Shown here one piece after another: positions 26,826 to 35,426 of a DNA stretch of 64,000 bases. Position 1 is the stretch's first letter. Each line of letters starts with the position of its first letter. The DNA is from an uncultured Acidobacteriia bacterium (GTDB lineage Bacteria; Acidobacteriota; Terriglobia; Bryobacterales; Bryobacteraceae): assembly GCA_903900705.1 (NCBI GenBank), contig CAIUOG010000179.1, forward strand, positions 36,500 through 100,499, in the 5' to 3' direction. The position numbers and the translations under genes are program-made. The notes beneath the pieces are model-generated. The model worked only from the letters and a program-made list of their open reading frames with translations, had not been told where the DNA came from and searched no databases.

Positions 26826-27848
26826 ATGACCCTTGAACTGCTCCATCTTGTTGTGGATGGCCATTCCCTGTCGGAAGCGCAGGCGGAACAGGCGATGCGC
26901 TCTTTATTGTCGGGGGAATCGACGCCGGTTCTGACGGCGGCCTTCCTCACGGCGCTGCGGGTGCGGGGCGAGACGGTGGACGAACTGACCGGTTTTGCGC
27001 GGGCGATGCGAGCGGTGGCGGCGGTTTTGCCGATTGATGACAGCTGCCGGCCGGTGCTGGATACCTGCGGGACGGGCGGGAATCCGAAGGCGGGTTTCAA
27101 TATTTCCACTATTTCCGCGTTTGTGATCGCGGGCGCGGGCGTGCGGGTGGCCAAGCACGGCAACCGGTCGATCACGAGCAAAACAGGCAGCGCGGATCTT
27201 CTCGAAGCGCTGGGCGTGCGGACGGTGGCAGCGCCGGAGGATGTGGCGAATGCGATCCGGGTGGCGGGAATTGGCTTCCTTTTTGCGCCCTCTTTCCATA
27301 GCGCCGTGAAGCATGTGCAGCCGATCCGGATTGAGATGAAGTTCCGAACGGCATTTAATTTTCTGGGGCCGCTGACGAATCCGGCGCGGGCGGAGATGCA
27401 GGTGGCGGGGACGTGGTCGGACGACGGCGCGGAGAAGATTGCGGGCGCGCTGGCGCGGCTGGGGCTGGAACGCGGGTTTGTGGTGCACGGGTCGGACGGC
27501 ATGGGCGAGGTGACGCTGACAGGGCCTTCCACCGTATTTTCGGTGCGGCACGGCGCGGTGGAAAAGCTCATCGTAACGCCGGAGGATTTTGGATTTTGCA
27601 CGCAGCCGGAGGCGGATATCCGCGGTGGCGACACGGCGGCGAACAGGGCTTCAGCAGAGGCGATTCTGGGGGGCGGTCCAGAGAAGGAAATGGGTGCGCG
27701 CCGGGAGATCGTACTGATCAATTCCGCGCTGGGGATCGTGGCGGCGGGCAAGGCGGCCGATTTCCGCGAGGGCGTGGCGCGTGCGGCCGAAGCGATCGAT
27801 TCGGGTGCGGCGTGGCGGAAAGTGGAAGCGCTACGGGCCGCGCAGTAG
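26826..27848 (+). CDS. trpD: Anthranilate phosphoribosyltransferase
   Basis: The enzyme joins anthranilate and PRPP in tryptophan synthesis. The PRPP site GTGGNPKAGFNIST, then KHGNRSITSKTGSADLLEALG, and the catalytic PLTNPA region are intact over 340 residues. No other trp gene is adjacent, so tryptophan genes are dispersed here. Its 3' end overlaps the convergent small gene by 18 bases. Confidence 0.97.
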   Translation: MTLELLHLVVDGHSLSEAQAEQAMRSLLSGESTPVLTAAFLTALRVRGETVDELTGFARAMRAVAAVLPIDDSCRPVLDTCGTGGNPKAGFNISTISAFVIAGAGVRVAKHGNRSITSKTGSADLLEALGVRTVAAPEDVANAIRVAGIGFLFAPSFHSAVKHVQPIRIEMKFRTAFNFLGPLTNPARAEMQVAGTWSDDGAEKIAGALARLGLERGFVVHGSDGMGEVTLTGPSTVFSVRHGAVEKLIVTPEDFGFCTQPEADIRGGDTAANRASAEAILGGGPEKEMGARREIVLINSALGIVAAGKAADFREGVARAAEAIDSGAAWRKVEALRAAQ

Positions 27849-28154
27849 CTCCGGGAGTTTGCTCACGAAGGCGCTGCGCGCCACGACGGCGTCGCAGCCG
27901 GCTTCTTCCGTAAGGCGTCGCAGGTCCGTCTGCACATGGGAAATGAAGGCGACGGTGCGAATGCCGTGCTCCGTCGCGCGCGCGATGCGTTCCAGTTGTT
28001 GGGTGGGCTGGAAGCCCATGTCGAACAGGACCAGGTCCACGGCGGGCGGCGGGTCCGGCAGGTCCGTCACGAAGCGGACATCGCGGCCGAGACGTTTGGC
28101 GGCATCCATGATCTTTACCTGGAAGATCAGGTCGCTCATGACGGCGAGGATCAT
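27831..28154 (-). CDS. Degenerate receiver-like small protein
   Basis: This roughly 107-residue protein looks like a CheY-type alpha/beta receiver fold: ILAVMSDLIFQVKIMDAAKRLG, DLVLFDMG with an Asp on the third strand, GIRTVAFISHV and AGCDAVVARSAF. The acidic pocket at the end of strand 1 is not clear (MSDL supplies one Asp), so phosphorylation is uncertain. Similar short proteins occur in Acidobacteriota without known function. ATG 28154 overlaps the upstream esterase stop (ATGA), implying translational coupling; ATG 28139 (MSDLIF) is an alternative start. Confidence 0.6.
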   Translation of the reverse strand: MILAVMSDLIFQVKIMDAAKRLGRDVRFVTDLPDPPPAVDLVLFDMGFQPTQQLERIARATEHGIRTVAFISHVQTDLRRLTEEAGCDAVVARSAFVSKLPELLRGP

Positions 28155-29146
28155 TTGAGCCACTTCTCAAACCAGGCGATGGCGGCGTCATAACCCGCCG
28201 GGGTGACCGCGTGCCCCGTCTTCTCCTCGATCAGCGTCTGGAAGTGATCCGGCGCGGCGGCGTAGGCCTTCCTGGCGGCATCGATGCAGAGTTGGAGCCC
28301 GGGCATAGGGGTGCGGGGGTCGAGTTCCCCATTGATGGCGAGGAGAGGCCGGGGGGCGATGAGCGGAACCATCGCCGGGCCGTCGAATGCGGAATAGACG
28401 CCGGGGGCCACCTTGTCGTAAAAGTGCTTCAGGAACGGCGCATCCACGGGAGCGCCTTCCGCGGCGGCGTCCAGGGCGAGCCTGAAGGTGCCGGCGCGGG
28501 ATTGCCAGGCATCATGATCGAGCGCCCACTGGAAGCTCTGGAGGCCGATGCAGGGGACGGCTGCTTTGATCCGGGGGTCTGCGGCGGCGGTGAGGTAAGT
28601 CTCCATGCCGCCCTTGGAGATGCCCATAAGGCCGATTCTGGTGGCGTCGGCGAAGGGCAGCGTTTCGAGGTAGTCGACCAGGCGCATGGTGTCCCAGACG
28701 GTGTCGTACAGAAACGGGTGTTCCTTGCCGGTGCGGTAGGTGCGGAGCATCGCGTCCTGATACTCGGCGGAGCCGCTGCCCTGCCGGGTGCGTTCGCCGT
28801 GGTAACGGCCGTCGATGGCGACCGCAATGAAGCCGCGCGCGGCGAGGCGCCTGAGGAACGGCAGCTGGCCCTGTTTGTTGCCGCCGGTGCCGTGGAGGAC
28901 GATCACGACGGGCAGCCTGGCGTTTCCGGCGGGACGGACCAGCAATCCGGGGACGCGCTGCGCGGAATCCGCCGCGTAGGTGAAGTGGAACTGGTCCAGA
29001 CCGTCGGCCTGAGCCGTGCGAACAAGTTCGCCGGCGAGTGGGACGAGGGGGCGGTCGATCATGCGGAGGAAATCCGCACGGGTTTCAGACGCGGCTCTGC
29101 CGGCGAGGAGTGCCGTCGAAATGAGAATAGCGGAGGGCAGACGCAA
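28151..29146 (-). CDS. Secreted alpha/beta hydrolase (acetyl xylan esterase/dienelactone hydrolase-like)
   Basis: After a signal peptide (residues 1-18) the alpha/beta-hydrolase fold shows VIVLHGTGGNK (oxyanion loop), nucleophile Ser in GISKGGM, an Asp in GELDPRTP, and the His in KTGHAVTP. This matches the AXE1/DLH-type esterases common in secreted polysaccharide-degrading sets. Its substrate is not known. It is coupled to the receiver-like gene downstream. Confidence 0.85.
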   Translation of the reverse strand: MRLPSAILISTALLAGRAASETRADFLRMIDRPLVPLAGELVRTAQADGLDQFHFTYAADSAQRVPGLLVRPAGNARLPVVIVLHGTGGNKQGQLPFLRRLAARGFIAVAIDGRYHGERTRQGSGSAEYQDAMLRTYRTGKEHPFLYDTVWDTMRLVDYLETLPFADATRIGLMGISKGGMETYLTAAADPRIKAAVPCIGLQSFQWALDHDAWQSRAGTFRLALDAAAEGAPVDAPFLKHFYDKVAPGVYSAFDGPAMVPLIAPRPLLAINGELDPRTPMPGLQLCIDAARKAYAAAPDHFQTLIEEKTGHAVTPAGYDAAIAWFEKWLK

Positions 29147-29169
29147 CTGCCGATTCTATCCCAGATCGG

Positions 29170-29931
29170 TCAGGCCCGGCGGCGACGCAGACGGCCCGTG
29201 GCGAACAGGAGCAGGCCACCGGTGAGCAGTGCGGTTGTGCCGGGTTCAGGAGTGGCACTCTGGGCGTTGAGACCGGATGTTGCGATGCTGTTGACAACGG
29301 AGCCGGCGACATAATCGTTGAGCGCGGTGCCGAAATTGAAATTGACTCCGGTGATGATGGTGGAAGCATCCACGCCTGCGATGCCGTGCAGCAGGAAGGT
29401 CGCGGCGCCGAGGACCAGGGGATCGTGCTGGCTCAGGTTGTTGACAGCGCCGGAGGTGGCGCTGCCGAGGATACCTTCGCCGCCTCCGTGGACTCCGGAG
29501 ACACCGAGGTTGGTCAGGGTGACGTACGGGCTGAGGTCGAGTTGCGTGCTCCACGCGGTGAGGCTGGCGGAGGTGCGCGTCAGCACGCCGGTGGAGTTGG
29601 TGATGTTGTAGAGAGTGTTGCCGTCGGGCGTCTGAGAAGTGACGGTTCCCGCGGAATTGCCGGACCCGGCGAACCGGAACTGGATGCCGGTGAGGATCTG
29701 GCGATCAACGTAGGTATCGATGGAATTCGTGAGGACCACCTGGAGGTCACCATTTGCCAGGGCGGTAAAGTCGGCTTCCACGTTCTCCGAACAACCACAA
29801 ACAGCGTTATTGCCATTCAGGGCGAACTGGGTGAGCGTATTCCCCCAGACGGTGGCACTGGTGGCCAGGAGGAGCAGAGCGGCCGGGAGGGTAATCCGGA
29901 GGCCTTTGGCGAAGTGAGTAAAGGTTTTCAT
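29170..29931 (-). CDS. PEP-CTERM sorted surface protein
   Basis: The N-terminal signal (ITLPAALLLLATSATVWG) leads to a low-complexity Thr/Ser/Asn-rich beta domain. The C-terminus has the PEP-CTERM tripartite signal: ATPEPGTTALLTGGLLLFATG then RLRRRRA (given here in two pieces). Exosortase-type enzymes cut and anchor such proteins; no exosortase is in the window. ATG 29931 is chosen because it begins directly before the signal; an upstream ATG at 29979 would add 16 residues. A palindrome TGGTAC-CA-GTACCA lies 83 bases upstream. Confidence 0.85.
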   Translation of the reverse strand: MKTFTHFAKGLRITLPAALLLLATSATVWGNTLTQFALNGNNAVCGCSENVEADFTALANGDLQVVLTNSIDTYVDRQILTGIQFRFAGSGNSAGTVTSQTPDGNTLYNITNSTGVLTRTSASLTAWSTQLDLSPYVTLTNLGVSGVHGGGEGILGSATSGAVNNLSQHDPLVLGAATFLLHGIAGVDASTIITGVNFNFGTALNDYVAGSVVNSIATSGLNAQSATPEPGTTALLTGGLLLFATGRLRRRRA

Positions 29932-30014
29932 TCGTCCGTTTCTGATTGCAGGATAGAAGCGGGCGAGCGGGTGGAACAAGGTTAATGGGCACAGGACGTT
30001 AACGAGTGGCTATC

Positions 30015-30028
30015 TGGTACCAGTACCA
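30015..30028. promoter_or_regulatory. Inverted repeat TGGTAC-CA-GTACCA, candidate operator
   Basis: Perfect 6-bp arms (TGGTAC and GTACCA) around CA lie upstream of the PEP-CTERM gene ending at 29931. A closely matching site occurs at 33404-33419 upstream of the second PEP-CTERM gene. Between this site and the gene, TTGTTC and TATCCT 18 bases apart (minus strand, 29950-29979) form a possible sigma-70 promoter. Confidence 0.5.
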
Positions 30029-30037
30029 AAACAAATC

Positions 30038-30063
30038 GGGGGATCCGGTTGCCCGGATCCCCC
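30038..30063 (-). terminator. Terminator after the tandem-repeat surface gene
   Basis: GGGGGATCCGG and CCGGATCCCCC form a perfect 11-bp stem with a TTGC loop, 25 bases after the stop of the minus-strand gene. The following minus-strand sequence is moderately T-rich (GATTTGTTTTGG). Confidence 0.75.
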
Positions 30064-30087
30064 GAAGAGTGTTGTCGCTGCTGTTGT

Positions 30088-32340
30088 TTAGTACTTGGTG
30101 CACTGGCTCCAGCCGGTGCGGCTCGCGTCAACGGTGACGGTCGCCGTAGCGGTGGCGGTGATGACCTTGCCGTTAACAGTCACGGAGGCGACCGCGGTGT
30201 TGGTGACGGTGCTGCTGGTGGGCCGCATGACGCGGTCGCCGCAGCCCCACCACTTGGTGGAACCGTTGTGGCTGAGCGGGCACTTCACGCCGCCGAAGCC
30301 AGCCTGGCCGCAGGCGGATTGGTCGATGGTGACCGTGTAGCTGTGGTTGTTATCCCAGGACTTATCAGAGGACGAGTTCGTTGTGCACTGGAAGTTCTTC
30401 GTCTGGGCATTCAGGTTGTGCGAAAGCGAGGTATCGATGGCGAGAACCTTGGTCGCGTCACCCTTATAGCAGGCGCCGCCACCACCCTTGATACCGAGCG
30501 TGCCGTAGCCGGACTTGTACTTGGTGGAGGGGCTGACATAGTCGACCGCGAAATCCAGGCAGTTGTTGCCGTTCTTATCGAGGATCTGGAATTCAGCGCC
30601 GTCATTGGCGGCCATGGTCGAGAAGGAGTGGCCCCACCAGCCCCAATCCCAGGAGGAATTGTTGCCGTAAGTGTTGTCGGTGTGTGCCTTGTCGTCCATG
30701 TAAGTGAACTGGAGCTTGCCTTTGCCGTCATCCTTGCAGATCAGCAGACCACCGGGGAGTGCATTGTGATCGTCGAAATCCCAGCCGCTGTTGTTCCAGC
30801 CCCAGTTGAGACCCCAACCTTCGTCATAGTTGGCGGCTTCGGTGACCGGCGGGTAGATGTTGGCGGTCAGGGTGGCGGAAGCGCCGGCAGCGAGAGTTTT
30901 GATGGTGCCGACGGTGAAATCGTCCTTCGAGTACGCCGGAGTGCCGTTATCGTCCACCACGGTGATGTTGCTGAGAGCAACCGTGCCGGTGTTGGTGACC
31001 ACGTAGGTGTAAGTGACCTTCTGGAAGGGATTGCACTTGGCGACGTTGGCGGTCTTCTTCAGAGAGATGCCCGGGGTGCCCTGGTTGGTGGTGCCGGTGC
31101 AGGTCACTTCGATAAAGAGATTCTGATACTGGCTGCCGCCGACAGAGGCTGTAGTGGGCAGCGCGGTGGTGTTGGTGGCGAGGAACAGGGCGATCACGCC
31201 GCCGGTGGGCGGGCAGTACGTGGGATTCGCCTGTGCGGCCGTCACCATCGCCTGTGCCGCGGCGGAGAGCGTGGTACCCGCGTTACCGGTCATGATGATC
31301 CAGATGGCGTCCTGAACGTCGGAAACCGTACCCTGCTTGTTGTTCAGGATGTAGTTGATCATGTTCAGCGTGCTGCCGGCGACGATGGGAGCGGCGCTGG
31401 CCGGAAGCGACGAGCCATAAGTGGAGACGATGGGGTAGGTACCGGGGCCACCGTTAAAGCCGGCATTAAACCAGCCGGCGCACCACGCCTGATAGAGCTG
31501 ATTGGCAATGCTGTAGCCGGTGGGTACGCCGCTGAGGGTCAGCGAGAAGTAACCGTAGCCGGTGTTTGCCGCGAGGGTCGCATCATTGAAGGTCCCGCCG
31601 CCCGAGGCATAGGACGCGGTTGCGGGAAGCGTGATGGCGTTGACGCAGGTGGAGCACTGCTGCGTGATCGACGGGACGGGAACCTCAAGGAAGAGATTCT
31701 GGTAGACGCTGCCACCCGCGGAGGCGTTGTTGGCCAGCACACCGGGGTCAACAGCCATCAGGACGGCCAGGACGCCGCCGGCGGGCGGAATGTAGGCGGG
31801 ATTCGCCTGAGCGGCAGTGACCATCGCAGTGGCCGTGGAGGACGGGATATCGCCGGAATTACCGGTCATGATCAGCCAGATGGCGTCCTGCACGTCCTGA
31901 ACAGAACCCTGCTTGTTGTTCAGAATGTAATCGACCATGTTGATCGTGTTGGTCGTGGTCAGGGGTCTGTTGGCTGCGGGATAGGAAGTCGAATAGGTGG
32001 AGGTAAGCGGGAAGGGTCCGGCAGGGCCGTTGATCAGACTCGCGTTGAACCATGTGCCGCACCAGGCCTGATAAGTCTGGTTGCCGAGACTATTACCGGT
32101 CGGCACGCCCGACAGAGTGATGGAGAAATAGCCGTAACCGTTGGAGGCGACCTGGGTAGCAGTATTGAAAAGACTGTTTGAGATCGTTGCCGAAGCGGGC
32201 AACGTCACTGCGTTGACGCAGCTAAGGCACTGGGCGGAAGCCGAGGCCGGAATCAGCATGGTGGAAACGAGAAGCGGTAGAAATTGCAGCGACCGTTTTG
32301 CCGTGGCCGAAAGGTTAAATTTAGACAAGTGACGCTCCAT
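30088..32340 (-). CDS. Secreted surface protein with two tandem thioester-like repeats and a DUF11-like domain
   Basis: A signal peptide ends near residue 36 (ASASA). Two repeats of about 185 residues (38-220 and 229-411) each start CxxCVNA(V/I)TLP and end YQNLF(L/I)EV. Each has YQAWC (Cys94, Cys287) and, 56-57 residues later, a DVQDAIW motif (Gln151, Gln343). A Cys followed by a QxAIW motif resembles thioester domains of Gram-positive adhesins. Residues about 424-500 look like a DUF11 immunoglobulin-type domain. The C-terminal part is Trp/Asn/Gly/Asp-rich with further Cys residues. No PEP-CTERM signal is seen. Weak ribosome site at ATG 32340. Confidence 0.75.
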   Translation of the reverse strand: MERHLSKFNLSATAKRSLQFLPLLVSTMLIPASASAQCLSCVNAVTLPASATISNSLFNTATQVASNGYGYFSITLSGVPTGNSLGNQTYQAWCGTWFNASLINGPAGPFPLTSTYSTSYPAANRPLTTTNTINMVDYILNNKQGSVQDVQDAIWLIMTGNSGDIPSSTATAMVTAAQANPAYIPPAGGVLAVLMAVDPGVLANNASAGGSVYQNLFLEVPVPSITQQCSTCVNAITLPATASYASGGGTFNDATLAANTGYGYFSLTLSGVPTGYSIANQLYQAWCAGWFNAGFNGGPGTYPIVSTYGSSLPASAAPIVAGSTLNMINYILNNKQGTVSDVQDAIWIIMTGNAGTTLSAAAQAMVTAAQANPTYCPPTGGVIALFLATNTTALPTTASVGGSQYQNLFIEVTCTGTTNQGTPGISLKKTANVAKCNPFQKVTYTYVVTNTGTVALSNITVVDDNGTPAYSKDDFTVGTIKTLAAGASATLTANIYPPVTEAANYDEGWGLNWGWNNSGWDFDDHNALPGGLLICKDDGKGKLQFTYMDDKAHTDNTYGNNSSWDWGWWGHSFSTMAANDGAEFQILDKNGNNCLDFAVDYVSPSTKYKSGYGTLGIKGGGGACYKGDATKVLAIDTSLSHNLNAQTKNFQCTTNSSSDKSWDNNHSYTVTIDQSACGQAGFGGVKCPLSHNGSTKWWGCGDRVMRPTSSTVTNTAVASVTVNGKVITATATATVTVDASRTGWSQCTKY

Positions 32341-32432
32341 GGAAATCTATTTTATTTACGAACGTTAGCAACGCCATGTTAGCACCCGGTAACAGGAAAA
32401 ATACGGTGAAAAAGGATAGGCCCGGTCTTCGC

Positions 32433-32444
32433 GGTTATAGTACC
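32433..32444. promoter_or_regulatory. Degenerate copy of the GGTAC-CA-GTACC motif
   Basis: GGTTATAGTACC matches 9 of 12 positions of the GGTACCAGTACC core shared by the two PEP-CTERM upstream sites. It sits 92 bases before the start of the tandem-repeat surface gene. A single degenerate match is weak evidence. Confidence 0.3.
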
Positions 32445-32490
32445 CGGGTCGCTTCCGAAGCGCGGCGGGTGATCTGTACCCCGCAGCACA

Positions 32491-32523
32491 AAAAAAGCCC
32501 CGACCCTGAGGGTCGGGGCTTTA
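32491..32523 (-). terminator. Rho-independent terminator of the second PEP-CTERM gene
   Basis: GCCCCGACCC and GGGTCGGGGC form a perfect stem around TGA, extended by A-T pairs, and on the minus strand the stem is followed by a run of T residues. It lies 22 bases after the gene's stop. Confidence 0.9.
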
Positions 32524-32544
32524 CTTTGTTGCAGATAAAGAGTA

Positions 32545-33246
32545 TTACGACTGGCGGCGGCGAAGGCGAAGCTTGCCGAAGCCGATCGCGGCGATGCCGG
32601 AAACCATGAAGAGAACACTGGAGGGCTCGGGTGTCGCGGTCGAGGTCAGAGTTGACTGCACGGTGATGTTCTGGGAGCCCTTGCCGGTACCTTCCGAGCC
32701 ATTCGCGTTGATCACGACGGCGCGCAGCAGGAGCGTGATGTTGTCGAGGCCGTCCGCCACCGCACTCGTGGTCAGCGTAAAGGTGATGCCGTCGGTTGTG
32801 TCGCTCGCTCCAAAGATGGAGCCGGCGTTGGTGGCCACTGCGGCATTGTTGCTCAGATAGGCGCCAGTGGGCGCAGTTCCGTCGGAGGTGATCAGGCGTT
32901 CCGTGGTGCCGGTACCACCGGTGATTTCCGCATCAGCGGTCGTGCCGGTGAAAAGAATTGTGGGGGCGCTCCAATATTGGGGGAACGCGGAGACGGTCTG
33001 GGCGGTGGAGGCGATGGAGCCGACAGCGCTGGAATCGCTCACAAAACCGACTTCGAAGACACCGCAGCCGTTCAGCCTGTGAGTGCCCGCGCCGCATGCG
33101 CCCGCGAAAGCGCCGGAGATAGCATTGGCCGCCGAGATAATCTGGGAAGCCGAAACGAACACGGTGAGCGTACTTGCGCTTGCCGGAACCGACGCGAGAG
33201 CCATCAGCGCCGCTCCGAGAATTGCCGTTGAGAAAATGCGTTTCAT
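32545..33246 (-). CDS. PEP-CTERM sorted surface protein
   Basis: A signal peptide (residues 1-24, ending ASA) is followed by a Thr/Ser/Ala/Gly-rich domain of about 180 residues with one Cys pair (GACGAGTHRLNGCG). The C-terminus carries ATPEPSSVLFMVSGIAAIG, a hydrophobic stretch, then KLRLRRRQS: a PEP-CTERM signal. Such proteins are exported and processed by exosortase. A palindromic CCGGTAC-CA-GTACCGG lies 157 bases upstream, and a strong terminator follows the gene. Confidence 0.85.
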   Translation of the reverse strand: MKRIFSTAILGAALMALASVPASASTLTVFVSASQIISAANAISGAFAGACGAGTHRLNGCGVFEVGFVSDSSAVGSIASTAQTVSAFPQYWSAPTILFTGTTADAEITGGTGTTERLITSDGTAPTGAYLSNNAAVATNAGSIFGASDTTDGITFTLTTSAVADGLDNITLLLRAVVINANGSEGTGKGSQNITVQSTLTSTATPEPSSVLFMVSGIAAIGFGKLRLRRRQS

Positions 33247-33403
33247 AATTCTTAAAATCCTTTCGGGCCTCCGTCACATTGACGACCAGGATTGCTGGTC
33301 AGTCGAAACGCGACTCCGATTGAGTGATAACTTTGGTCAGCAGATCGATGTTAGCATTCATTCCGCCCCTCAGTCATCGGAAACAGGGCATTTGAGGAGG
33401 TGT

Positions 33404-33419
33404 CCGGTACCAGTACCGG
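33404..33419. promoter_or_regulatory. Inverted repeat CCGGTAC-CA-GTACCGG, candidate operator
   Basis: Perfect 7-bp arms around a CA centre, sharing the 12-base core GGTACCAGTACC with the site at 30015-30028. A further GGTACC begins at 33422. It lies between the SAM adenosyltransferase stop and the second PEP-CTERM gene, whose start is 157 bases away. Confidence 0.5.
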
Positions 33420-33441
33420 CTGGTACCCTGGCCGCTTCCGG

Positions 33442-34233
33442 CTACCGCCACCGAAGTTCGAGGGACTGGCCAGCGCGGGCGCCCAGAGTGGCCGCCGCAT
33501 CTGCTTGATTTATTGAGACTTCCAGATAGCCGCTACTGCCGTGGATCAGGAAAGGTATTCCGGGCTCGGCCGCTCCATAGTAATGGTGGTACTGAGATAC
33601 CGGAATGCCGCCCACCAACAGGACATAGGATTTGTCCGACTTGACGGGGAATTTATCCGAGGGGAAATTGGTGATCAGATTCCCAAAACGGTCTATGTGG
33701 AGTACTATCCCCGCCCAATGTAGTGGTGATATTTCCAAAGGGCGAAGGGATTTCAGGAAACGGACATCATTTATGGGTGCGCCTGCCTCTGAATATACTA
33801 CGCCGGTAGAGACATGCGCGGCGATCGGTGCGAATATATCCCTGCCGTGGAACGTGCTGCCGGGGTTCGGGGCCGTGTAGCGCGGGTTGGTAATTTCGCT
33901 GGCGGCGTATTCGCCCAGGCTATCCAGAACCAGCGAGAAGATACCGTTATCGGGACCAATGAAAAGGTGGCCACCCGCCCGCACCACAATCGGCCTGCGG
34001 CTGGAACCGACGCCAGGATCGACAACCGCGACGTGGATCGTACCGTCCGGGAAGTTGTGCCATGCCTGACTGAGCGTGTAGGCGGCTTCGAGGATCTGGA
34101 ACGGGGCGATGTGGTGGGAGATATCGACGATGCGGGCCAGCGGATTGATGGCCAGAATGACGCCTTTCATGGCGGCGACGTAGTGGTCGCGCGTTCCGAA
34201 GTCCGTCAGCAGGGTGATGAGTGGTCCGTGCAT
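33442..34233 (-). CDS. SAM hydroxide adenosyltransferase (DUF62 family)
   Basis: The 263-residue protein begins with ITLLTDFGTRDHYVAAMKG and has VDISHHIAPF, VVDPGVGSSRRPIVV, FIGPDNGIF, and STFHGRDIFAPIAAHV, all hallmarks of the family that includes the fluorinase and chlorinase. Family members lacking the halide loop hydrolyse SAM to adenosine and methionine; this general type is expected here. It could salvage or limit SAM. It is divergent from the cysteine desulfurase gene, 38 bases apart. Confidence 0.93.
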   Translation of the reverse strand: MHGPLITLLTDFGTRDHYVAAMKGVILAINPLARIVDISHHIAPFQILEAAYTLSQAWHNFPDGTIHVAVVDPGVGSSRRPIVVRAGGHLFIGPDNGIFSLVLDSLGEYAASEITNPRYTAPNPGSTFHGRDIFAPIAAHVSTGVVYSEAGAPINDVRFLKSLRPLEISPLHWAGIVLHIDRFGNLITNFPSDKFPVKSDKSYVLLVGGIPVSQYHHYYGAAEPGIPFLIHGSSGYLEVSINQADAAATLGARAGQSLELRWR

Positions 34234-34271
34234 GTGAGCAGGGTGGCGAAGAAACGCTAAACTGGTAGTTC

Positions 34272-35426
34272 GTGCAGCATTCTTACTTCGACCATAACGC
34301 GACGTCGGCGGTCGCGCCGGAGGTGCTGCAGACGCTGGCCGGCAGCATGGCCGAGGTGTACGGCAATGCGTCCAGTATCCATCATTTCGGCCAGGTGGCG
34401 AAGCAGCGGCTGGAAGCGGCGCGGCGCGAGGTGGCGGCGATGCTGGGCTGCGAGGCGCGCGAGGTTGTTTTCACCAGCGGCGGCACGGAGGCGGACAACC
34501 TTGCCCTCTTCGGTGTGATGCGGCGGATTGGCGGCGGCCATCTGGTGACGAGTTCCATGGAGCATCCGGCCGTTTTGAACGCCTGCGGACAGCTGGAGCG
34601 CGAGGGCTTCGAAGTCACGTATGTCGCGCCGGATGAGAGTGGAGTGGTAAGCGCGGCGGCGGTGCGGCGGGCGGTGCGAACCGACACGGCGCTGATTTCG
34701 GTGATGCACGCGAACAACGAGACCGGGGTGCTGCAGCCTTTGGCCGGGATCGCCGCGGTGGCCCGGGAGTGCGGCGCGGTTTTTCATACCGACGCCGTAC
34801 AGACGGCGGGGCGGATTCCGGTGAACGTGCGGGAACTGGGGGCCGATCTGCTGTCGCTGAGCGGCCATAAGTTCGGAGCGCCAAAGGGAATCGGCGCGTT
34901 GTATGTGCGGAAGGGTGTGGAGTTGCGGCCTCTGCTGTATGGGGGTCGTCACGAGCGGGAGCGGCGCGCGGGGACGGAGAATGTGCCCGGCGCTGTGGCG
35001 CTGGGCCGGGCGGCGGGGCTGGGAGCGTTGTGGGGCGGGATCGCGACGTTGCGGGACCGCCTGGAGCAGGGTATTCTGGCGCGGGTTCCGGCGGCGCATG
35101 TGAATGGGGCGGGCGCGGAGCGGATGCCGAATACCAGTAACATCCGGTTCGACGGTATTGAAGGCGAGGCGATGGTGATTTCGCTGGATCTGCGCGGTTT
35201 CGCGGTATCGAGCGGTTCGGCCTGTTCGAGCGGCGCGGTGGAACCTTCGCACGTCCTGCTGGCGATGGGCTTGAGCCCGGAGGATGCGCGCTCAAGCGTG
35301 CGGTTCTCGCTGGGGCCGGGCAATACGGCGGAGCAGGTAGACGGGTTGATCGAAGCGGTGGCCGGGAGCGTGACGCATCTGCGGCGCATCTCCACCAGCT
35401 TCGTAAAGGGAACAGTGAATGTCTGA
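34272..35426 (+). CDS. Cysteine desulfurase (NifS/IscS-like)
   Basis: A PLP enzyme removing sulfur from cysteine to a persulfide. It begins YFDHNATSAVAPEV and has TSGGTEADNLAL, ANNETGVLQP, DAVQTAGRIPV, SLSGHKFGAPKG (PLP Lys) and the sulfur-accepting Cys in SSGSACSSGAVEPSHVL. GTG start. It overlaps mnmA by 8 bases, so sulfur is probably handed to MnmA for tRNA 2-thiolation; it may also serve Fe-S assembly. Confidence 0.95.
   Translation: MQHSYFDHNATSAVAPEVLQTLAGSMAEVYGNASSIHHFGQVAKQRLEAARREVAAMLGCEAREVVFTSGGTEADNLALFGVMRRIGGGHLVTSSMEHPAVLNACGQLEREGFEVTYVAPDESGVVSAAAVRRAVRTDTALISVMHANNETGVLQPLAGIAAVARECGAVFHTDAVQTAGRIPVNVRELGADLLSLSGHKFGAPKGIGALYVRKGVELRPLLYGGRHERERRAGTENVPGAVALGRAAGLGALWGGIATLRDRLEQGILARVPAAHVNGAGAERMPNTSNIRFDGIEGEAMVISLDLRGFAVSSGSACSSGAVEPSHVLLAMGLSPEDARSSVRFSLGPGNTAEQVDGLIEAVAGSVTHLRRISTSFVKGTVNV

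Noticed and set aside
30049..32181. A 710-codon open frame opposite the surface-protein gene
   Set aside because: Its composition (Gly/Val/Arg-rich, repetitive) is a mirror of the repeated high-GC gene on the other strand, which has a signal peptide and domains. No ribosome site or family features.
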